Source of the DNA: Azospirillum sp. TSA2s
GTDB lineage: Bacteria; Pseudomonadota; Alphaproteobacteria; Azospirillales; Azospirillaceae
Direction of reading: 5' to 3'
Assembly: GCF_004923315.1 (NCBI RefSeq)
Contig: NZ_CP039646.1
Location: 67,001 to 131,000 of the forward strand
DNA length: 64,000 bases
Below are positions 58,313 through 64,000 of this stretch, in pieces. A model generated the notes under the pieces. The model saw nothing but the letters and a program-made list of their open reading frames with translations, searched no databases and had not been told where the DNA came from. Position 1 is the stretch's first letter. Each line of letters opens with the position of its first letter. Both the position numbers and the translations under genes were made by a program.

Positions 58313-58612
58313 CTATACAGCCTTCCACCCGCGCCGTAGGTATGACTTCTCTACTAGCGGAAGCATGGCAATGGACCACCCAAGGATGCCGGAAAAGTAG
58401 GCTGCGACCATCGCCCCAAAAGAACCTGATGAACCGGCTATCATCGTCACCGTGATGACTGCGGGGGCGCCTACTACCACGGACAGGAAAGCGGCGAACC
58501 AAGCCCTCAGGTACAGAAGATAAAAAGGACCAAACAGCATCGTTAAGGCGACGGTGCTCGCCCCAGTGCTCTCACGGTATCCCTCATTGAGAGGGTGAAC
58601 GAACGTAGGCAT
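58313..58612 (-). CDS. Small membrane protein (moron-like)
   Basis: 99 residues with three hydrophobic segments (ALTMLFGPFYLLYLRAWFAA, FLSVVVGAPAVITVTMIAGS, GAMVAAYFSGILGWSIAML). It is transcribed against the late operon just before the tape measure gene. A 14-base palindrome TTGAGTCGACTCAA (58660-58673) lies 48 bases upstream of its ATG and may be its operator. Function unknown; superinfection exclusion is one possibility. Confidence 0.6.
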   Translation of the reverse strand: MPTFVHPLNEGYRESTGASTVALTMLFGPFYLLYLRAWFAAFLSVVVGAPAVITVTMIAGSSGSFGAMVAAYFSGILGWSIAMLPLVEKSYLRRGWKAV

Positions 58613-58659
58613 GGATACCCCCCAAGGCGCAAACGCGAAAGCATCGCCGATATATGGGG

Positions 58660-58673
58660 TTGAGTCGACTCAA
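58660..58673. promoter_or_regulatory. Palindrome upstream of the membrane protein gene
   Basis: TTGAGTCGACTCAA is a perfect 14-base palindrome. A TATAT stretch lies at 58650-58654, so the site probably overlaps the promoter of the leftward membrane protein gene. Confidence 0.45.
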
Positions 58674-58687
58674 AGGATCTGAACCAT

Positions 58688-58719
58688 AAGGCGCCCGGCC
58701 AGTCCGCGGCGCCTTTTTC
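58688..58719 (+). terminator. Rho-independent terminator before the tape measure gene
   Basis: AAGGCGCC (58688-58695) pairs with GGCGCCTT (58708-58715), followed by TTTTT. It would stop rightward transcripts coming from the repeat array just 18 bases before the tape measure ATG, so late readthrough may need an antiterminator. Confidence 0.7.
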
Positions 58720-58736
58720 TATGGGGAAATGGCGCC

Positions 58737-61700
58737 ATGGCGACGCAGCGCAACGAAATTGTAACGATTTTGACCGTCGATGCGCGCGACTTGGAGGCCA
58801 AGGCCGCCGCGTCGGCCGCTGCGGTCGATAAGATTGGCGCTTCGCTCGGCAAACTGGCCGGGGCCGCCACCACGGTCGAGACGACACTGGACGCGAGCGC
58901 GAAGGTCAGCCGGCGGCAGGCGGCCGAACTGGAAAACTTGCTGCGCGCCATCGACCCGGTTTATGCGGCTCATGCAAAGTTGGCTGCGGAGCAGAAGCGC
59001 GTTGAAGCCGCGATGACAGCCCTTGATGCGCAGTATCGGAACGGCAGCCGCTCCGCCGAAGCTGTAGCGACAGCCACGAACGCGTTGACGGCCAAAAGCA
59101 AGGAACTTGCCGCAATCCAGTCTGAGTTGTCGAAAGGCGTTCTGACTGCCGATCAGGCGCATTCCCGTATTTCCGTCACCATGGGTGGAGTAGAGGCCGA
59201 GGCAAAGAGGATGACGAATGCGCTTGGCTTGACCAAGGCGCAGATGCAGCAGCTCTCGCCGCAGATCAACGATGTGATCAGCGGATTGATGATGGGCCAA
59301 GCGCCCATGCAGATTTTTACGCAACAGTCAGGCCAGATTGTGCAGGCGCTCCAGGCCGGTGGCGCTGAGATGCCGAAGTTCAGGGCGTCCACGCTTGCTA
59401 TGGCCGGCGCTTTTGGCATTGCGGCGGCCGGCGCTGCCGTTCTGGTCTCGCGCATGGTAAGCATCAGCGGGGAAGGGCGGCGCCTAGACGAGACGATCCG
59501 CACGCTTAACCCAAATCTGACGGCCACCGCACAGCAGCTTAGGCAGATCGCCTTTGATGTCGCCGATCAGCAGGGGGTGTCCCGCTCTGATGCGATGTCT
59601 GCGCTTGATGTGGCGATCAAGAACACCCGCATTCAATCTGCCGCGTTGCTCAAGGACATCACCGAACTGAGCGTCAACATCTCCGCCGTGATGGGCGGGG
59701 AGGCTGCTGATTGGGCGGAAAAGCTCAGTGATGCCGCCAAGCGCGGATCGTCGGGGTTCAGTGAGCTTGCCGCTCAACTCCCTGGCATCACGGCAGACAC
59801 CTTGGCGGCGGCGCGGGCTGCCGAGCAGCACGGCGACCGGATGAAGGCGCTGGAACTGATCTTCGGCGATCTAGAAAGGCGTTGGGGCGGGGCATCCCGT
59901 GCCATGAAGAACGATTTCTCGGAAGCGCTCCGCGGCATGTGGAACGCATGGGATGAGTTCGTTGAGCGGTGGGCGAAAGACCCGCGCGTCGCAATGGGCG
60001 CGCGGATCGTTGCCCAGATGATCACATGGGTGACGCCGGAGACGCAGGATGAGGCCAGAACCAAGGAGATGGCCGGCATTTTGGAGGCGCTGGATGCAAA
60101 GACGGCGCAGCTACAGCAGGCGGTAAGTCGGGGGCAGTCCGGGCCTGGGGTTGATCTTCTTCGGAAGCAGGTCACGGAGTTGCAGGCCCAATACTATGGG
60201 CTTGCTCAGGCCGCGTCTGTGGCCGCTCAGGCGACAAAGGACGCCCAAACGGCCGGATCTCCTGCCGCCGGGCCGTCAAATGACAACAAGCCCAACGGTC
60301 TGACCGAGACGGAACAGGACCGCATCAATCGCGCGAGAGAAGCGACCGAACGGTGGGCGGAGGCCATGCGCAAGACCGGCGCCGCTCGTCAGGTGGCGGT
60401 GGCCGGGGTGGAAGCCTATAACTCCGCCATTGAGCGTGGCGCGACGGAGGAGGTCGCCAAGGCCGAAAGGGCGGAAGCGGAGCGTCGTGCGCGCATATCT
60501 CTGTCCGCCAGTATCGCCGACAACTCGGCCCAACTCACGGTGGAGGCCCGCGAGAGCCTGAAGGTTGCCGACGCCTACATGCAGTCGGCTGCGGCTGGTC
60601 AGGCGGCGGAAGCGATGCGTCAGGCCCAGCTTGACAGCCTGCAGTCTGGCGTATCGGTGGAGCAGCGGTATCAGGAAATCCTGAACGAGCGTGCGGCGAC
60701 ACAGGCCGCCACGTCGGCGCAGGCGCTCCAGACCTACCAACAGGAGGTGGCTGGTCGGGAGGCGGTTGCCAACGCCACAATGGAAGGCGTTGACGCGGCT
60801 TACAAGGCGGAAATGGCGGAAAAGGTGCGCATCGGCACCTTGGCCGAAACCATCGCCTTGGAGAACGCCAGCGGTGAGGCGGCGGAGAAGCTCCGCAAGG
60901 TCATCGAGGCGAAGACCGCGGCTATTCTGGACGACGAGCGGGCGCAGCGGAAGTTGCAGGTTGCGCAGGCCATCCAACAGCAGAAGGACCAGCTTGAACT
61001 CGGGCAGGCCCAACTGAAGTTGATGGGGGCATCGGCCGAACAGCGGGCGGTGGAAATCGCCCGGCTGCAAGCGCTGGTCTACCTGCGGAACCAGCACATC
61101 GACGTCATGTCAGTCGAAGGGCAGGCGTACATCAAGAATGCCGAGAACATCGCTAGGCAGTCTCTCGAAACCGAAAGGTTGCAGGCGGCCTATCAGGAGT
61201 TGGAGCGGTTCGGAGATCAGGCGTTTTCGTCTGTCATCGACGCCGTTGTGAAGGGGGGTGACGCCACCAGCACTTGGAAGAACGCCGTCAAGGGTTTGGT
61301 GACGGAATTCGAGACGCTGGCGCTCAAGATGGCGGTGCTCAACCCCATCAAGAACGCGGTGTTTGGCTCCAACCTACCGACGATCTTCGACTTTGGTTCC
61401 ATGGGCGGCGGCTCTGCCGCCAACCAGAACGGCGGCGGGCTGCTGAGCAACGGCAACATGTTGTCGCTGGGGTCGAAGCTGGTGCCGAACTCATGGACCG
61501 GCGGCCTGATGTCGTCCGTCGATATGTGGGGCGCTGAGACGCTCGGTATTGGCTCCGTCGCCCCAGGCCCGACCCTTTCCGGTGCGGCCGGCTATGTCCC
61601 GGCGGGGACGGGCCTGTCGTCGCTTCTCGGTGCGGCTGGGGCAGGTGTTGGCGCCGGTATGCTGGGCGGCATGCTGGGCACCGCTACCAATAGCAAGGCG

Positions 61701-64000
61701 GTGGGTGGATTGACCGGTGCGGCAGGCGGCGCCATCGCCTCCATGGCTTTGGCTGGCTCCATCGTCCCCGGTATCGGGACCGCCATCGGCGCCATTACCG
61801 GCCTGATTTCCGGCCTGCTGAGCACTCAAAAGGCGACCGTTGGCAAGACGGCCAGTGCGGACGTGACCATCAATGCCGGCGGCAAGAGCGCGACATACGG
61901 TAACATCCTCACTGACAATGAGGGTGATCCTGCCGCAGGCAAAGCCCTCGGCACCGCTCTGTCGGGCATCTTCTCCATCGCCGCGATGGGTGGCGGATCG
62001 CTGACAAAGGACTTTGGCATCGGGCAAACCGCGGCCAAGGGCCTCTACGTCGGCGGCAGCGTCCCATACAAGGAGTTCGGCAAGGGCGACGGGGCCATCG
62101 GCGACGCCCTCCGGTACATGCTGCTGGACCAGGGCGGGCTTAAGGATGGCGGCGTCAACACTGTCAAGGCCCTGAAGGCAACCAAGGCCACTGATTGGGA
62201 AGAGGCCGCCAAGGACATCGGCTTGGGCGCCTCCATCGACGCCGGCAACACGGCGCTGCGGGAGATGGTCAAGACGCTCTCGGGCGTCACGGACGCGGCG
62301 AAAAAGGCCACGACTGAGTCCTTTAAGCCGATGTTTGAGGAACTGGAACGCGCCAAGAAACTGGGCATCGACGGGGCCTATAAGGACTTGGCGACAGACC
62401 AGTTAAAAGCCTATCTGGACCAGTTGCGCAACCCGCCTGACTTTACCCAAGTCCAGACGGACATGGCGACGCTGACCGGTCAGTTCCAAGCCGCTCGGGA
62501 TGCGTACGCCCAACTCAACCCCTCCATGGTCACCTATGTGGACCAGATCGAAAAGGAGACGCGGGCGCGGATTGCCGCCAACTTCAACAAGAGCCTAGAT
62601 CAGCAGATCGCTGAAGCCTCTGGCCGCGGGTACGTAAACCAGATCAACGGCTTCCTCGAAACGCTGGACGCCAACACCCGCAGCCTTGCGGCGGTGGGTG
62701 AGCCGGCGGCGAAGGCGCAGGGGCTTTACAACGCCTCGCTGACCAGCCTGCTAAAGACCTTGACCGCTGACCAACTTGGCGACGTGGCCCGGTCCTTTGG
62801 TGGAGACATCGCAACTCTGGCAACGTCAATGCAGCAGGCGGCGGTGGCGACGGCTGCGGCGACGTCGGCGCAGGAAGAGGCGACGCGGTTCCAAACGCTG
62901 TTCAACCAAATCCAGCGTGACAACGCACAGGCGACGATCACCGCGCTCAACGAACAGAAGAGCGCGGCGACATCGCTCCTGTCGTCGTGGAAGAACCTGC
63001 AATCGTCCATCGCTCAGACCCGCCAAGGTCTGCTTGTGGGCGACCTGTCCACACTCGACCCCAAGTCGAAGATGGAGCAGGCGCTTGCCGACTATCGGGC
63101 CACTCTGGCGAAGGCGCAGGGCGGTGACGTTGACGCAGCCGGTCAGGTTTCCGGTCTGGCTCAGACGGCCTTGCAAGCCGCCCGTGCCTACTACGCCAGC
63201 AATCAGGACTATGCCCGCATTTTCAGCGAGGTGCAGGACGGATTGCAGGGCGTGGAGAGCGTGGCGTCTCGTCAGGTGTCGTTGGCGTCTCAGCAGGTGT
63301 CCAAACTGGATCAGCAGTTGGGCGTCCAACAAGCCATCCTGTCGGCCATCAACAAGCCGGCTCAGACGGACGTATCTGCCGTTCTGTCGGGGCTGAATGC
63401 CGGAAACCTTGGCGATCTGGTCAACTGGGGCAAGCGTATGGGCAGCGACACGCTGTACCAAGTGCTTTCCACGGCTGACAGCAAGCTCGGCTGGCAGAAC
63501 AACCCGTACCGCTACAGCAGCCCGTCCGATCTGGCATCGGTGGGCAACTACATGACGATGGACGACTTCTCCAGCGTCATGCGCGGCATCGGGTTCCAGG
63601 GCGACATCTCGACGGCCAATAGCTGGATTGCAGCCTACGGCAAGCAGTCCGACTACGAGGCAGCCATTCGGTCTTGGGCGCACGGACATGGTGTGCCTGG
63701 GTTCCAGAACGGCGGCATCGTCGGCAATGGTGTGTGGGGTGTCGATAGCGTCATGGCGAAGCTGGCCGGCGGCGAAGGGGTGCTAACCGCTCCGGCAACC
63801 GCCGCCATCGGACCTGGGGCGGTCGACTACATCAACCGCTACCACGCTTTGCCGGCAAATGACCGGTGGGGCGGAAACGTCGTGGAGTACCGGCCGCGGG
63901 CGTCGTCGCAGTCTTCCGGCGGCATGGCCGATCCGGAGACCAAGGCGCTGTTGCGGGAGGCGTGCGCCAAGCTGGACACGCTGATCCGAGTGTCCATGGG
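58737..64000 (+). CDS. Tail tape measure protein (partial, runs off the window)
   Basis: At least 1,754 residues, open to the window end. The N-terminal TMP_2-type region has LSPQINDVISGLMMGQAPMQ and QIFTQQSGQIVQALQAGG, then a hydrophobic segment (AMAGAFGIAAAGAAVLVSRM). A long coiled-coil part follows (QAIQQQKDQLELGQAQLKLM), a second Gly/Ala hydrophobic cluster near 960-1040 (GAGVGAGMLGGMLGTA), and FQNGGIVGNGVWGVDSVMAK near the end. It sets tail length and is ejected at infection. GGGGAA precedes ATG 58737. Confidence 0.93.
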   Translation, partial: MATQRNEIVTILTVDARDLEAKAAASAAAVDKIGASLGKLAGAATTVETTLDASAKVSRRQAAELENLLRAIDPVYAAHAKLAAEQKRVEAAMTALDAQYRNGSRSAEAVATATNALTAKSKELAAIQSELSKGVLTADQAHSRISVTMGGVEAEAKRMTNALGLTKAQMQQLSPQINDVISGLMMGQAPMQIFTQQSGQIVQALQAGGAEMPKFRASTLAMAGAFGIAAAGAAVLVSRMVSISGEGRRLDETIRTLNPNLTATAQQLRQIAFDVADQQGVSRSDAMSALDVAIKNTRIQSAALLKDITELSVNISAVMGGEAADWAEKLSDAAKRGSSGFSELAAQLPGITADTLAAARAAEQHGDRMKALELIFGDLERRWGGASRAMKNDFSEALRGMWNAWDEFVERWAKDPRVAMGARIVAQMITWVTPETQDEARTKEMAGILEALDAKTAQLQQAVSRGQSGPGVDLLRKQVTELQAQYYGLAQAASVAAQATKDAQTAGSPAAGPSNDNKPNGLTETEQDRINRAREATERWAEAMRKTGAARQVAVAGVEAYNSAIERGATEEVAKAERAEAERRARISLSASIADNSAQLTVEARESLKVADAYMQSAAAGQAAEAMRQAQLDSLQSGVSVEQRYQEILNERAATQAATSAQALQTYQQEVAGREAVANATMEGVDAAYKAEMAEKVRIGTLAETIALENASGEAAEKLRKVIEAKTAAILDDERAQRKLQVAQAIQQQKDQLELGQAQLKLMGASAEQRAVEIARLQALVYLRNQHIDVMSVEGQAYIKNAENIARQSLETERLQAAYQELERFGDQAFSSVIDAVVKGGDATSTWKNAVKGLVTEFETLALKMAVLNPIKNAVFGSNLPTIFDFGSMGGGSAANQNGGGLLSNGNMLSLGSKLVPNSWTGGLMSSVDMWGAETLGIGSVAPGPTLSGAAGYVPAGTGLSSLLGAAGAGVGAGMLGGMLGTATNSKAVGGLTGAAGGAIASMALAGSIVPGIGTAIGAITGLISGLLSTQKATVGKTASADVTINAGGKSATYGNILTDNEGDPAAGKALGTALSGIFSIAAMGGGSLTKDFGIGQTAAKGLYVGGSVPYKEFGKGDGAIGDALRYMLLDQGGLKDGGVNTVKALKATKATDWEEAAKDIGLGASIDAGNTALREMVKTLSGVTDAAKKATTESFKPMFEELERAKKLGIDGAYKDLATDQLKAYLDQLRNPPDFTQVQTDMATLTGQFQAARDAYAQLNPSMVTYVDQIEKETRARIAANFNKSLDQQIAEASGRGYVNQINGFLETLDANTRSLAAVGEPAAKAQGLYNASLTSLLKTLTADQLGDVARSFGGDIATLATSMQQAAVATAAATSAQEEATRFQTLFNQIQRDNAQATITALNEQKSAATSLLSSWKNLQSSIAQTRQGLLVGDLSTLDPKSKMEQALADYRATLAKAQGGDVDAAGQVSGLAQTALQAARAYYASNQDYARIFSEVQDGLQGVESVASRQVSLASQQVSKLDQQLGVQQAILSAINKPAQTDVSAVLSGLNAGNLGDLVNWGKRMGSDTLYQVLSTADSKLGWQNNPYRYSSPSDLASVGNYMTMDDFSSVMRGIGFQGDISTANSWIAAYGKQSDYEAAIRSWAHGHGVPGFQNGGIVGNGVWGVDSVMAKLAGGEGVLTAPATAAIGPGAVDYINRYHALPANDRWGGNVVEYRPRASSQSSGGMADPETKALLREACAKLDTLIRVSM

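Noticed and set aside
57979..58455. Reading the pentanucleotide array as a protein-coding gene
   Set aside because: Several frames on both strands stay open and the one-base skips change frame every 54-59 bases, so no single frame keeps the repeat; the openness follows from the motif avoiding stop codons.
1..64000. CRISPR array, tRNA or rRNA gene, insertion sequence
   Set aside because: No regularly spaced identical repeats with unique spacers, no cloverleaf that I can support, and no transposase-like protein were seen. The pentanucleotide array is not CRISPR-like.

Overview
The window looks like a piece of a high-GC alphaproteobacterial genome, most like Azospirillum or a related Rhodospirillales member. 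That is inferred from base composition, gene style, a type-B PutA without an N-terminal ribbon-helix-helix domain, and GC-rich palindromic repeats; no 16S or tRNA gene is present to confirm it. Bases 1 to about 14,700 are host chromosome. From about 14,800 to the window end (64,000) there is one large HK97-type siphoprophage, whose right end lies outside the window.

Host part: a leftward group encodes a winged-helix-like protein, a nitrilase-superfamily protein, a small membrane protein, a zinc alcohol dehydrogenase, a hemerythrin-domain protein and a multi-pass GT87-like membrane protein. Rightward genes encode a DUF1003 membrane protein, a YdjM-like membrane hydrolase and bifunctional proline catabolism enzyme PutA. 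Then come leftward genes for an MmyB-type regulator, an alpha/beta hydrolase and an NTF2-like protein. Palindromic repeats sit at 91-173 and 12453-12596.

Prophage early part: a leftward operon (22.1 to 14.85 kb) carries small unknown genes, a possible annealing protein, an HNH/DUF968 protein, a DUF1367 protein, a DNA methyltransferase, a helix-turn-helix/excisionase-like protein and a tyrosine integrase. Its promoter PL (22169-22197) and the rightward promoter PR (25002-25030) share the same layout: TTGACS, 17 bases, TACAGT, with a 20-base operator differing at one base. Between them lie a lipoprotein gene, a P63C-domain gene, a 0.7-kb non-coding stretch rich in inverted repeats, and a repressor gene. 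PR drives an apparently leaderless Cro-like gene, an AntA-type antirepressor, and a long run of overlapping small genes including RusA, a GapR-like DUF2312 protein, a second methyltransferase, a DUF559-like nuclease, a DUF1376 protein, a PAPS-reductase-like enzyme, dCTP deaminase and a HExxH protein.

Prophage late part (43.4 kb onward): HNH endonuclease, terminase small and large subunits, portal, prohead protease, major capsid protein, connectors, tail terminator, tail tube, tail assembly chaperone pair joined by a canonical -1 frameshift site (GGGTTTT plus hairpin), and a tape measure protein cut by the window end.

The most unusual region is an insertion between the tail chaperones and the tape measure (55.9 to 58.7 kb). 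It has its own regulator, a Tat-signal-like protein, a three-way-junction leader RNA whose closing stem covers the ribosome binding site of the next gene, two conserved-looking phage proteins of unknown function (the first ends in a glycine-rich loop that recalls RAMP-fold RNA-binding proteins), and then about 300 bases of a degenerate pentanucleotide array (consensus GKYNH). The array skips one base at intervals of 54, 59, 59, 59 and 54 bases, which is incompatible with a repeat protein and suggests about 11-12 recognition units per turn of a ring- or helix-forming nucleic-acid-binding protein. I regard this cassette as the best candidate for an undescribed system; its function is inference.
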